A stretch of DNA of 57,604 bases, from assembly GCA_030695415.1 (NCBI GenBank), contig JAUYQZ010000047.1, positions 1 to 57,604 of the forward strand. The letters are read 5' to 3'. A program made the position numbers and the translations under genes. Below, one piece after another: positions 34,506 through 42,289 of the stretch (position 1 is its first letter; every line of letters starts with the position of its first letter). The DNA comes from Hylemonella sp. Lineage in GTDB: Bacteria; Pseudomonadota; Gammaproteobacteria; Burkholderiales; Burkholderiaceae_C. The notes below the pieces were generated by a model. That model saw only the letters and a program-made list of their open reading frames with translations. It did not search any database and was not told the DNA's origin.

Positions 34506-35171
34506 TCAGGCCAGGGCCTGAGCAATGTCGCTGGTGGGGGGCTTGCGGTCGAAGGTGAGGTTGGCCATGACGTTGCTGAGGTGTTCATCCATCAGCCGCA
34601 CGGCCAGGTCTTCGTCCTTGGCGGCCACGGCCTTGACGATTTCGACGTGTTCGTCGTTGGAGTGCTCGGCCGCACTCTTGGACTGGTAGACCAGGGTGAT
34701 CAGCGCGCAGCGCGAGGTCAGTTCCTCCAGCAGCTCGGCCAGGACCTGGTTGCCCGTGAGTTCGGCCATGCGCACGTGGAAGTCGCCGAGCAGTTCGTTG
34801 CGGCCCGGCACATCGTTGTTGGCCACGGCCTTCTTCTCCTCGGCCACATGCGCGCGCAGGGCCTTGATCTTGGTCGGCGTGGCCTGGCGCACGAAGGTGC
34901 GCACCATCTCCAGTTCCAGCATGCGGCGGACTTCGAAAACCTGGCGGGCCTCGTCGACCGAGGGCGTGGCCACGAAGGCGCCGCGCGCGGGTTCAAGGCG
35001 GATGAGGCGGTTCCTGGCGAGCTGGAACAGGGCCTGGCGCACCAGGGTGCGCGAGACGCCAAAGTGGTCGGCCAGCTTCTGCTCGGCCAGCTTGGTGCCG
35101 GGATGGAGCCGGTGTTCGACGATGGCGCGCGTGAGCGATTCGACGATCTGACGGGTGCTGGACGATTCCAT
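34506..35171 (-). CDS. GntR-family (FadR-type) regulator of the purine/ureide genes
   Basis: 221 residues from the ATG at 35169-35171; longer frames upstream run through the promoter region and were rejected. The winged helix-turn-helix is at about 10-70 (PGTKLAEQKLADHFGVSRTLVRQAL, GAFVATPS). A C-terminal helical ligand domain of the FCD type follows (FEVRRMLELEMVRTF, FHVRMAELTGNQVLAELLEEL, EHVEIVKAVAAKDEDLAVRLMDEHL), which has the Asp/His metal-site pattern. It probably represses the divergent uraH-puuD unit and its own operon through the TGTATACA site at 35202, with a purine or ureide intermediate as inducer. The effector is unknown. Confidence 0.9.
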   Translation of the reverse strand: MESSSTRQIVESLTRAIVEHRLHPGTKLAEQKLADHFGVSRTLVRQALFQLARNRLIRLEPARGAFVATPSVDEARQVFEVRRMLELEMVRTFVRQATPTKIKALRAHVAEEKKAVANNDVPGRNELLGDFHVRMAELTGNQVLAELLEELTSRCALITLVYQSKSAAEHSNDEHVEIVKAVAAKDEDLAVRLMDEHLSNVMANLTFDRKPPTSDIAQALA

Positions 35172-35201
35172 GCAATAAATGATAGCCGGATTTTCAAAAA
35201 C

Positions 35202-35209
35202 TGTATACA
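35202..35209. promoter_or_regulatory. candidate GntR operator between gntR and uraH
   Basis: The palindrome TGTATACA sits in the divergent promoter region, 31 bases before gntR and about 95 before uraH. FadR-subfamily GntR proteins commonly bind short palindromes of this type. Related sites occur before the permease and the importer operon. Confidence 0.6.
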
Positions 35210-35304
35210 CTTTTGGTGGACCGTGACGGTTGCCGTCATGGATCGACGTTGCAAATCCCGCGTGCAGGCAGCCAGCGTGCGCATGACTTTGGAGAAGGCA
35301 GACC

Positions 35305-35658
35305 ATGGGACTCAGCACCCACGTACTCGACACCATGCATGGCTGCCCCGCCGCCGGCATGCAGGTGGCGCTTTACACCACGCAGGACGGGCGCGCCGAG
35401 CTGGTGCGGCGTTTTACGCTTGACGCGAATGGCCGCAACCCCGACGGCCAGCTCTACGACAGTGCCAGCCTCAGGGCCGGCAGCTACCGCTTGAGCTTCG
35501 ATGTGAAGGGCTACTTCCGCTCGCGCGGTGTGGCCTTGCCCGAGCCGGCCTTCCTGGACCAGGTGTCCATCGATTTTGGTGTGGCCGATGCGACGCAGCA
35601 TTACCACGTGCCGCTGCTGGTCAGCCCCTGGAGTTACTCCACCTACCGCGGCAGCTGA
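35305..35658 (+). CDS. uraH: 5-hydroxyisourate hydrolase (transthyretin-like)
   Basis: 117 residues with the family signatures at both ends: LSTHVLDTMHGCPAAGM at the N-terminus, with the active-site His, and HYHVPLLVSPWSYSTYRGS ending in YRGS. It hydrolyses 5-hydroxyisourate, the product of urate oxidation, to OHCU. A good ribosome site (GGAGAAGG) precedes ATG 35305. puuD follows after three bases, so enzyme and substrate-generating oxidase are co-translated. The remaining N-terminal and C-terminal residues fit the cytoplasmic transthyretin-like form without an export signal. Confidence 0.95.
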   Translation: MGLSTHVLDTMHGCPAAGMQVALYTTQDGRAELVRRFTLDANGRNPDGQLYDSASLRAGSYRLSFDVKGYFRSRGVALPEPAFLDQVSIDFGVADATQHYHVPLLVSPWSYSTYRGS

Positions 35659-35661
35659 TCC

Positions 35662-36858
35662 ATGGAAACCTATCTGCTTGACTGGGCCAACCTCCTGCTG
35701 CGTTGGCTGCACGTGATCGTGGCCATCGCCTGGATCGGCTCCTCCTTCTATTTTGTCTTTCTCGACAGCAGCCTCACGCCCCCCGAGGACGAGAAGCTGC
35801 GCAAGGAAGGCGCCACCGGTGAGCTGTGGGCCGTGCACGGCGGCGGCTTCTACCACCCGGTCAAGTACGCGCTGGCGCCGCCCGTCTTGCCGCCGCACCT
35901 GCACTGGTTCTACTGGGAGAGCTACGCCACCTGGCTCAGCGGCTTCGCGCTGTTCCTCATCTCCTACCTCTGGAGCCCCAGCGTCTACCTGATCGACCCG
36001 CGGGTCATGGACTGGGCGCCGTGGGCGGCGGTGAGCACGGCGCTGGCCTTTCTGGTGGTGTTCTGGGTGTTGTACGACCTGGCCTGCCGTTTCCTGGGAC
36101 AGGGCGAGCGGGGAGACACCAAGGTTGGCGTGGCCGTGGCCCTGCTGGTGGCACTGGCCGCCTGGCTGGCCTGCCATCTTTTTGCCGGCCGCGCGGCCTT
36201 CCTGCTGGTGGGCGCCATGCTGGCCACCACCATGAGCGCCAATGTGGCGATGTGCATCATCCCGGGCCAGCGCAAGGTGGTGGCTGCCATCAAGGCCGGC
36301 CGGCCGGTGGACCCCATCCACGGCCAGCGCGGCAAGCAGCGCAGCGTGCACAACACCTATTTCACGCTGCCCGTGCTGTTTGCCATGCTGAGCAACCACT
36401 ACAGCTTCACCTATTCGTCGGCGTACAACTGGGTCTTCCTTATCCTCATCATGGCCGCGGGCGCGGCCATCCGCCAGTTCTTCGTGCTGCGCCACGGCCA
36501 CAAGCTGGGGCGCAACGCGCACCCCTGGCCTTATGCCGCCGTGGGTGTCGTCGTATTGCTCGGGCTCATCGTCTGGTTGCGGCCGGCCCCGCCCGTGGCC
36601 ACGGCCGCGCCCCAAGCCGTGAACCTGGCGCAGGTGCAGGCCATCATGGCGGAGCGCTGTGTCATGTGCCACGGACCGGCCCTGCAGTCCAAGGGGGTGC
36701 GACTGGATACGCCGGAGGACTTGCAGAAGCATGCGCTGCAGATCTACCAGCAGGTGGTGGTCAGTCGCTTGATGCCCATGAACAATGCGACGGGCTTCAC
36801 GGAAGCTGAGCGATTGGTATTTGCGCAGTGGTTTCAGCCTGGCGGCAGGAAGAACTGA
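35662..36858 (+). CDS. puuD: PuuD-type membrane urate hydroxylase with C-terminal cytochrome c domain
   Basis: 398 residues. The N-terminal part (about 1-310) has eight or so membrane helices (for example LLRWLHVIVAIAWIGSSFYF) with conserved His and Arg residues, as in the DUF989/PuuD family. The C-terminal domain (about 315-398) is a cytochrome c with the heme motif CVMCH (Cys333, Cys336, His337) and a later RLMPMNNATGF Met ligand region. It oxidises urate to 5-hydroxyisourate and passes electrons to the respiratory chain, replacing soluble uricase. It is the second gene of the uraH-puuD operon. Confidence 0.94.
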   Translation: METYLLDWANLLLRWLHVIVAIAWIGSSFYFVFLDSSLTPPEDEKLRKEGATGELWAVHGGGFYHPVKYALAPPVLPPHLHWFYWESYATWLSGFALFLISYLWSPSVYLIDPRVMDWAPWAAVSTALAFLVVFWVLYDLACRFLGQGERGDTKVGVAVALLVALAAWLACHLFAGRAAFLLVGAMLATTMSANVAMCIIPGQRKVVAAIKAGRPVDPIHGQRGKQRSVHNTYFTLPVLFAMLSNHYSFTYSSAYNWVFLILIMAAGAAIRQFFVLRHGHKLGRNAHPWPYAAVGVVVLLGLIVWLRPAPPVATAAPQAVNLAQVQAIMAERCVMCHGPALQSKGVRLDTPEDLQKHALQIYQQVVVSRLMPMNNATGFTEAERLVFAQWFQPGGRKN

Positions 36859-36923
36859 TTTTTCTGTGTTCTGCTACGTTGGCAACGCGTGGCTTGCCGG
36901 GTCTCGCCCCGGCGGGCGAGTCA

Positions 36924-36949
36924 CCTTTCTTTGCTTCGCCAAAGAAAGG
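36924..36949. repeat. 10-bp-stem hairpin, left half of the repeat region
   Basis: CCTTTCTTTG (36924-36933) pairs exactly with CAAAGAAAGG (36940-36949) around CTTCGC. Confidence 0.85.
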
Positions 36950-37113
36950 TAACCGAAAGAAAGGCGAGCCGAAGTCAGGGCCGCTACGCGGTTCCTTGCG
37001 CTGCTCGCATCGGGCGGGGTCGGGCTGAACTCGCTGCGCTCAGACAACGCCCGCCCTGATCCGCCCGCTGCTGCGCTGCTCAGCCCTGCCACACGGCATA
37101 GGGAACCGAACTC

Positions 37114-37143
37114 AACAAGGACGCGCCATGGCGCGTCCTTGTT
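37114..37143. terminator. perfect 30-bp palindrome, probable bidirectional terminator
   Basis: AACAAGGACGCGCCA and TGGCGCGTCCTTGTT are exact reverse complements with no loop. The flanks CGAACTC and GTTTTGAGTT extend the symmetry loosely, with T-rich sequence on the right. Position between the convergent puuD and importer/deaminase operons fits a shared terminator. Confidence 0.65.
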
Positions 37144-37330
37144 GTTTTGAGTTTTGGTTTGGGTATCCGTCTTCCGCCGTCATGAGGAGGCGAGTAGCGC
37201 AGGGCCAGACGGATCAGGGCTGGCGTTGTCTGAGCGCAGCGAGTTTAGCCAGACCCCGGCTGGACCGAGCAACGCAGCGTGCCCGCAGCGCAGCGAAGGG
37301 ACGACGAATCCGGCTCGCCTTCTTTTGCTT

Positions 37331-37356
37331 ACTTTTCTTGGCGAAGCAAGAAAAGT
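37331..37356. repeat. 10-bp-stem hairpin, right half of the repeat region
   Basis: ACTTTTCTTG (37331-37340) pairs exactly with CAAGAAAAGT (37347-37356) around GCGAAG. The loop is the reverse complement of the left hairpin loop core. Confidence 0.8.
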
Positions 37357-37431
37357 GAGTGCGCAGTCGGGCGCATCACCCGACACCAAACCCTAAACCG
37401 GAGCGAATACCTCTCAGAAGAGAGGCGAGGG

Positions 37432-37908
37432 TCAGCCCTTCCAGAAATCCCGATGCAAAGCCGCGATTTCATCTTCCACCGCGCCCACCGGGCCGATGAC
37501 TTCGATGGCCTTCTGGCCTGCGGCAAAGACCGTGCGGCAAGGCAGGTCCATGCTGGGGTTCTCTTCATGGTTGCCCGTGAGTTCCAGCAAGCGGCTCTCG
37601 CTCAGGCCAAAGATCAGCCGCCCGATGTTCGCCCAGTACTGCGTCCCCGCACACATGGCGCAAGGCTCCACTGTGGTGACCAGGGTGCAGCGCCACAGGT
37701 AATCGGGTGCGTAGTTCTGTGCCGCCGTGCGCGCCAGCACCGCCTCCGCGTGATTGACCGTATCGACATTGCCCTGTTCGGCCAGCACGGTCTCGCCGTC
37801 GGGTGCGACCAGGATGGCGCCGAAGGGGTGGCGCCCCAGTTCATCGCGCGCACGGCGCGCCACGGCGTTGGCGCGCTGCAGGTGGCGCAGGGTCTGCTCG
37901 GGCGTCAT
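37432..37908 (-). CDS. guanine deaminase-like nucleoside/purine deaminase
   Basis: 158 residues of the CDA/GuaD fold. The zinc-site residues are His53 and catalytic Glu55 (NHAEAVLA) and Cys83 and Cys86 (EPCAMCAGTQYW). The C-terminal half (LIFGLSESRLLELTG) resembles bacterial guanine deaminases more than tRNA adenosine deaminase TadA. It would convert guanine to xanthine and feed urate formation. It is the last gene of the importer operon, 19 bases after the permease. Guanine is the preferred substrate by context; cytosine or adenosine-type activity is less likely. Confidence 0.85.
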   Translation of the reverse strand: MTPEQTLRHLQRANAVARRARDELGRHPFGAILVAPDGETVLAEQGNVDTVNHAEAVLARTAAQNYAPDYLWRCTLVTTVEPCAMCAGTQYWANIGRLIFGLSESRLLELTGNHEENPSMDLPCRTVFAAGQKAIEVIGPVGAVEDEIAALHRDFWKG

Positions 37909-37927
37909 GCGGACCGGCGTCCGGCGT

Positions 37928-38698
37928 TCAAGCGTTCTGCGAGCCGCGGTGGGCCCAGGCCGTGGTGTGCTTCTCGATGAAGCTGAACAGCTCGTACATG
38001 GCCATGGCCATCACGCCCACCACCAGCAGGCCGCTGAAGGCCAGGCCCATCTGCATGGCCGAGCCGGCCGAGATCAGCAGGTAGCCGATGCCCTCGTTGG
38101 CCGCCGTCATCTCGGACACCGTGGTGCCCACGAAGGCCAGGGTGATGGCCACCTTGAGCGAGCCGAAGAAGTAGGGCATCGAGCGCGGCAGGCCCACCTT
38201 GATGAGGACGTCCCAGCGCTTGGCCCCCAGCACCCGCAGCACGTCCTCCAGCTCGGGCTCCAGCGTGGCCAGGCCGGTGGCGATGTTGACGGTGATGGGG
38301 AAGAAGCTGATCAGGAAGGCCGTGAGGATGGCCGGCCCGATGCCGATGCCGAACCAGACCACCAGGATGGGCACGAAGGCTGCCTTGGGCAGGGCGTTGA
38401 AGGCGGTCATCAGCGGGTAGACCGCGGCGTAGGCCAGGCGCGAGCTGCCAATCAGGAAGCCCAGCAGCACGCCGATCACGATGGCGATGCCGAAGCCGAC
38501 CATGGTGACCCAGTAGGTGCGCCAGGCATGGCCGGCGATCACGGACTTGTACTCCAGCGTCTGTTCCCAGATGCGCAAGGGGCTGGGGAAGATGAACTCC
38601 GAGACGTTGAAGATCGAGGTGATGAGCTGCCAGAGGATGATGATGAGCACCAGCAGCAGCAGGGGCGACCAGCGTTCGAGGTGTTTACGGTTTTTCAT
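37928..38698 (-). CDS. ABC transporter permease, SsuC/TauC/ThiX-type
   Basis: 256 residues with six helices. The cytoplasmic coupling loop carries the EAA-like motif VLRVLGAKRWDVLIKVGLPRSMPYFFG. NALPKAAFVPILVVWFGIG and LAFVGTTVSEM are typical for the nitrate/sulfonate/taurine/pyrimidine importer family. It works with the ATPase nine bases upstream and the binding protein further up. Substrate is unknown, but linkage to a guanine deaminase and the TGTATAC operator suggests a purine, ureide or related nitrogen compound. One permease gene is present, so a homodimer is expected, as for SsuC. Confidence 0.9.
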   Translation of the reverse strand: MKNRKHLERWSPLLLLVLIIILWQLITSIFNVSEFIFPSPLRIWEQTLEYKSVIAGHAWRTYWVTMVGFGIAIVIGVLLGFLIGSSRLAYAAVYPLMTAFNALPKAAFVPILVVWFGIGIGPAILTAFLISFFPITVNIATGLATLEPELEDVLRVLGAKRWDVLIKVGLPRSMPYFFGSLKVAITLAFVGTTVSEMTAANEGIGYLLISAGSAMQMGLAFSGLLVVGVMAMAMYELFSFIEKHTTAWAHRGSQNA

Positions 38699-38707
38699 GG
38701 CGTGCCC

Positions 38708-39538
38708 TTACTGGTTGATCGTGGCGCCGGGCTTGCGCATGGCGCCGATGTGCCCTCGCAACTCGTGCACGATGCTGGTGAATTCAGGGGTGTAGGTGAT
38801 CTCCAGGTCACGCGGACGCGGCAGGTCGATCTCGCGCTGCACCACGAACCGTCCGGGGCTCTTGCTCATCACGTACACCGTGTCGGCCAGGAAGACCGAT
38901 TCGCGCAGGTCGTGCGTGACGAGGATGACGTTGAACTTCTGCGCCTGCCACAGGTCGCGCAAAGTGCACCAGAGCTCTTCGCGGGTGAAGGCGTCGAGCG
39001 CGCCAAAGGGCTCGTCGAGCAGCAGCATCTTGGGTTCGTGGATCAGCGCGCGGCAGATGCTGGCGCGCTGCTGCATGCCGCCCGAGAGTTCCCAGGGGAA
39101 CTTCTTGGCGTAGCCGCCCAGGCCCACGGTTTCGAGCAGCTTGAGCGCGCGCTCCTCGAACTCCTTGCGGCGCTCCTTGAACTGCGAGCGGTAGGGCTCG
39201 ACGATCTCCAGCGGCAGCAGCACGTTGTCCAGCGTGGTGCGCCAGGGCAGCAGGGACGGCGCCTGGAAGGCCATGCCCGAGACCTTGAGCGGGCCGGTCA
39301 CGGGCTGGCCGTCGACGCGGATGCGTCCCATGCTGGGCATCTTCAGGCCGGTGGTCAGCTTCATGAAGGTGGACTTGCCGCAGCCCGAGGGTCCGACGAT
39401 GGCGATGAACTCGCCCTGGCGCACGTTCAGGTTGATGGCCTCGACCGCAAACACGTTCTGGGCCAGCAACTCGTCGTTGTAGGCCAGCCAGACGTCATCG
39501 AACTGGACGAAGGGGGTAGGTGTGGATTCAGTAGCCAT
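38708..39538 (-). CDS. ABC transporter ATPase, SsuB/TauB-type
   Basis: About 276 residues. Walker A is GPSGCGKST, Q-loop QAPSLLPWRTT, signature LSGGMQQRASICRAL, Walker B MLLLDEPFGALD, switch His in VTHDLRESVFLAD. The DNVLLPLEIV and FTREELW segments are typical of the taurine/nitrate importer branch. ATG at 39536-39538 was chosen (MATESTP); a start three codons upstream at 39547 also exists. A terminator-like hairpin lies directly upstream of the start, between it and the binding protein gene. Confidence 0.92.
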   Translation of the reverse strand: MATESTPTPFVQFDDVWLAYNDELLAQNVFAVEAINLNVRQGEFIAIVGPSGCGKSTFMKLTTGLKMPSMGRIRVDGQPVTGPLKVSGMAFQAPSLLPWRTTLDNVLLPLEIVEPYRSQFKERRKEFEERALKLLETVGLGGYAKKFPWELSGGMQQRASICRALIHEPKMLLLDEPFGALDAFTREELWCTLRDLWQAQKFNVILVTHDLRESVFLADTVYVMSKSPGRFVVQREIDLPRPRDLEITYTPEFTSIVHELRGHIGAMRKPGATINQ

Positions 39539-39546
39539 GATCTGCA

Positions 39547-39575
39547 CAAAAAAATGGCCAGACGAAGCTGGCCAT
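39547..39575 (-). terminator. terminator-like hairpin between binding protein and ATPase genes
   Basis: On the minus strand ATGGCCAG (39568-39575) pairs with CTGGCCAT (39554-39561) around a six-base loop and is followed by a run of seven T. The hairpin lies nine bases above the ATPase start, so it could attenuate read-through from the binding-protein gene and keep ATPase/permease levels lower. Confidence 0.75.
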
Positions 39576-39599
39576 GGTTTTCATATCGGAGTGGGTCGT

Positions 39600-39735
39600 G
39601 GAACTTGCGAAGAAATCGTAGCGAGCAGCCCGAGCGCAAGGCGGACGGAGCGCAGCCACCGGAACGTACTACCTGTACGTGAGGATGGAGAGCACCGCCC
39701 AACGCGGCGATCGGGTTGCGCAGTAGATTTATTCA
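39600..39735 (-). other. structured intergenic element in the importer operon
   Basis: The ends are complementary over a long imperfect arm: AAATCGTAGCGAGCAGCCCG near 39613 against CGGGTTGCGCAGTAGATTT near 39712. Inside, ACGTAC and GTACGT (about 39664-39680) form a six-base stem around TACCT. This folds into a long rod on either strand. It is in the 204-bp gap between the binding protein and ATPase genes, just ahead of the terminator-like hairpin. From memory similar sequence recurs between genes in Comamonadaceae; it may be a mobile repeat or an mRNA stability/attenuation element. Confidence 0.6.
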
Positions 39736-39742
39736 CGAGTTC

Positions 39743-40777
39743 TCACTTTTTGGCCGGCGGCAGGATGTTGAGCTCGGCCGCGGTGGGCAGCATCGAGCCG
39801 TTCCAGATCGCGCCGGGATCGACGCGGGTCTTGGTGCCGAAGGCGTCGGACACCTGCGAGGCCATCAGCGCCATGCGCCCGGGCACGATCTGGCCGAAGC
39901 CTTCCTTGCGGGCGTCGGGGCTGGCCACCACCGCGTCGATGGCCATCTGCAGGCGACGGGTTTCCATGGGCACGTTGATGATGCCGTCGCGCGCCTTGAC
40001 GGTGTCGATGGCGGCGGCCGGGTTGGCCATGGTGTCCTTGGCGCCCTTGGCGAAGGCCTTGAGGAAGGCCTTGATGAGTTCCGGGTTCTCCTTGATGAGC
40101 TTGGGGCTGGCGATGATGGCGTTGCCGTAGAGCTTCACGCCGTGATCGGCATAGGGCATGACGACCACGTCCTCGACCTTGACGCCGCGCGCTTCCAGGT
40201 TGAGCAGCGAGGTGAAGGAAAAGCCGGTGATCGCGTCGACATCGCCACGCACCAGCATGGTCTCGCGCAGCGGCGGGTCCATGGCGGTCCAGGCCACGCC
40301 GCTCACGCCGTTGGCCTTCTCGAAGATGGGGAAGGCCTTGCGCCCGGCGTCGAAGACCGGTGCGCCCAGCTTCTTGCCGCTGAGGTCGGCCGGGGTCTTG
40401 ATGCCTGACTTCTTGAGCGCCAGCACGGCCGCCGGGGTGTTGTTGTAGACCATCATCACGGCCACGGGCTTGTTGGGCGCGTCCGGGTTGTTGGCGTGGA
40501 ATTCCATCAGCGCGGCCATGTCGGCGAAGCCCATGTCATAGGTGCCCGAGGCCACACGGGTGACCGTGCCGCCCGAGCCGTTGCCGCTGTCGATGGTCAC
40601 GTCCAGGCCGGCGTCCTTGAAGTAACCCTTGGCGGCCGGTACCAGGAAGAGGGCCGCCGGGCCTTCGAAACGCCAGTCCAGCTGGAACTTGATGGACTTG
40701 GTCTGGGCCTGGGCCGACGCAAAGCTGGCCGTCAGGGCCAGAGCGACAAAGGTTTTAAGGAGGTGGCGCTTGGACAT
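39743..40777 (-). CDS. ABC transporter substrate-binding protein, SsuA/TauA/ThiY-like
   Basis: 344 residues from the ATG at 40775-40777, with AGGAG seven bases upstream; the frame to 40834 was rejected. A signal peptide ends near ASAQAQ. The mature protein has the family pattern FQLDWRFEGPAALFLVPAAKGYFKDAGLDV, VASGTYDMGFADMAAL, and MVYNNTPAAVLALKKSGIKTPADLSGKKLGAP. NMT1/ThiY-type proteins bind pyrimidines, taurine or similar small molecules in the periplasm. It heads the importer operon, under the CTGTATACAG site, so a purine-pathway ligand is plausible but unproved. Confidence 0.9.
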   Translation of the reverse strand: MSKRHLLKTFVALALTASFASAQAQTKSIKFQLDWRFEGPAALFLVPAAKGYFKDAGLDVTIDSGNGSGGTVTRVASGTYDMGFADMAALMEFHANNPDAPNKPVAVMMVYNNTPAAVLALKKSGIKTPADLSGKKLGAPVFDAGRKAFPIFEKANGVSGVAWTAMDPPLRETMLVRGDVDAITGFSFTSLLNLEARGVKVEDVVVMPYADHGVKLYGNAIIASPKLIKENPELIKAFLKAFAKGAKDTMANPAAAIDTVKARDGIINVPMETRRLQMAIDAVVASPDARKEGFGQIVPGRMALMASQVSDAFGTKTRVDPGAIWNGSMLPTAAELNILPPAKK

Positions 40778-40904
40778 GGGGATCTCCTGGGGTAGGCCTG
40801 CCTGCAGGCACGGGATGAAAGCGATGACAGGCACCGCGGTACTGATGAACTGAGCAAAAAGGGTGCCAGTGCGGGTTCTGGGCGTTTTGCGATTGAAAAC
40901 ACAG

Positions 40905-40914
40905 CTGTATACAG
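40905..40914. promoter_or_regulatory. candidate GntR operator upstream of the importer operon
   Basis: CTGTATACAG is a perfect 10-bp palindrome, 128 bases above the binding-protein start and matching the core of the sites at 35202 and 30366. The surrounding 40778-41018 gap holds no gene. Confidence 0.6.
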
Positions 40915-41018
40915 ATTGTCCGATCGTTTCGAGTCCCAGATATTCAGATAAACCCTAAAAGGTGCGCACCGGGGCGGTGCGACGCACGCCGTTTGTGCGC
41001 TTTGCGGCGGCGAGCCTT

Positions 41019-41720
41019 TCAGCCCGGGGGCGACGGGGTGTCGCTCGCACAGCGCAGGCCGATGTAGACCGCGTAGAAACCGGCGGGTTTCCAGGCCTCG
41101 ACCCCGGCGCGCATCTGCTCGGCACCGTACCACCAGGAGCCGCCCATGGTGCGGCGCTCCTCGCCCTGTGCGTCGGCCACCCACTCCCAGACGTTGGCGC
41201 CCATGTCGTACAGGCCATTGACGCCGGTGCGCGTCTGGCCGGCCGGTGCGGCGCGCGGCCAGGGATCGGGGCCACTGGTGTTGGCCCCGGCGGGGCTGTC
41301 CCCGGTGGGCCAGGCATAGGTGCGGCCATGGACCCAGGGCGCCGGCGCGGGCCGCCGTTGCTCGGTGTAGGCAGCGCGGAGCCACTCCGCGGCCGTGGGC
41401 AGGCGGCCACCGGCCCAGCGGCAATAGGCGGCGGCCTCGGCGTGCGTCAGATGCACGGCCGGCAGCTGATCAGTGCTGGGCGGCACCCCCTCAGGGCGGC
41501 GCCAGTTCCAGCCGGCGCGGCGTTGCCAGCCGGCCGCGTATTCGAAGCCACCGCCTTCGCGTTCGGCCTGGGTCACCACGCCAGTGGCGGCCACGTAGCG
41601 TGCGAACTGCGCAATCGTGACCTCGGTGCGGTCGAGTGCCCACGTGCCGAAACTCACGCGCTCCTGGGCCGACGCGGCGGCGCTCCAGAGGCACAGCCAG
41701 AGCAGCCAGCCGGGCCTCAT
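41019..41720 (-). CDS. formylglycine-generating enzyme-like protein (SUMF1 family), exported
   Basis: 233 residues from the ATG at 41718-41720, whose TGA overlap with the upstream gene (ATGA) supports it over a far longer frame. A signal peptide (LLWLCLWSAAASAQ) precedes the domain. Family motifs are DRTEVTIAQFARYV, PAVHLTHAEAAAYCRWAGGRLPTAAEWLRAA, GVNGLYDMGANVWEWV, MGGSWWY and a final GLRCASD. True sulfatase-activating enzymes use paired cysteines; here the C-terminal active-site Cys pair is not fully evident, so it may be a FGE-fold protein with another role. No sulfatase is encoded nearby. Confidence 0.85.
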   Translation of the reverse strand: MRPGWLLWLCLWSAAASAQERVSFGTWALDRTEVTIAQFARYVAATGVVTQAEREGGGFEYAAGWQRRAGWNWRRPEGVPPSTDQLPAVHLTHAEAAAYCRWAGGRLPTAAEWLRAAYTEQRRPAPAPWVHGRTYAWPTGDSPAGANTSGPDPWPRAAPAGQTRTGVNGLYDMGANVWEWVADAQGEERRTMGGSWWYGAEQMRAGVEAWKPAGFYAVYIGLRCASDTPSPPG

Positions 41721-42121
41721 GAGGCGCGGGCGCGCCGGGCCAGCCAGCGCTGCAGGGCGCCTTGCAGATGCGGACGCAGGGGCAGGAACAGGCGGTAGGC
41801 CGCTTCGGCCAGCCAGGACAGCGGCGGCACGGCGCACAGACGGCCCAGCCAGCGCCAGCCCGGCAGTTCGCGCCAGAGCCGCGCGAAGCCCGCTGCGCCG
41901 TGGTGCAACTGACCTTGTGCATCGCGGACATGGAAGCGCCGCATGGCGGCCTGGCAATCCAGGCCAGGGCCGAGCTCGGCCGCCCTGCTCACGTCGACCC
42001 AGTCCAGCCGGTCCGCAGCGGGTGAGCGCCGGTAGAACGCGATCTCGCGGGTGCACAGCGGACAGCTGCCGTCGTAGTAGACCGTCAGGCTGGTGGTGTG
42101 GGCAGGAGGGGAGGCGTGCAT
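41717..42121 (-). CDS. DCC-family thiol-disulfide oxidoreductase-like protein (DUF393)
   Basis: About 134 residues from ATG 42119-42121; an upstream ATG at 42184 is possible. The defining motif YYDGSCPLCTREI (DGxCxLC) is near residue 17, with two cysteines in thioredoxin-like spacing. The DVSRAAEL and FARLWRELPGWRWLGRL segments match the family. The role of DCC proteins is little known; a redox activity is assumed from the CxxC motif. It overlaps the next gene by four bases and probably works with it. Confidence 0.88.
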   Translation of the reverse strand: MHASPPAHTTSLTVYYDGSCPLCTREIAFYRRSPAADRLDWVDVSRAAELGPGLDCQAAMRRFHVRDAQGQLHHGAAGFARLWRELPGWRWLGRLCAVPPLSWLAEAAYRLFLPLRPHLQGALQRWLARRARAS

Positions 42122-42289
42122 GTCACCATCATGCCGCGCCTTCGCCGCAAGGGTGCGGGTGGCCCCGATGCCCCCTGCTGCCACAGGTCTGTTGCGCTGC
42201 CGACCGTCTCAGGGGCGTGCAGATGAGCGCGCCCATGCGCGGACCAGCGTTCGCCATTTTTCGCAGGCGGACACCCAGGGAGGGGTGAC

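Larger units (their letters stand above)
36870..37400. repeat. gene-free convergent region with intergenic repeat modules
   Basis: The 573 bases between puuD and the deaminase gene contain no credible gene. Two halves hold related motifs in opposite orientation: a hairpin with TTCGCC/GGCGAA (36924-36949) on the left and its mirror (37331-37356) on the right, and CTCGCTGCGCTCAGACAAC on the left against GTTGTCTGAGCGCAGCGAG on the right. In the middle lies a perfect 30-bp palindrome (37114-37143). Motifs of this kind recur between genes in Comamonadaceae as I recall; this is not verified here. Confidence 0.75.

Noticed and set aside
39600..39735. Known riboswitch class in the importer operon
   Set aside because: No conserved core of a purine, thiamine or guanidine riboswitch was recognised, and the element lies mid-operon and not at its start.
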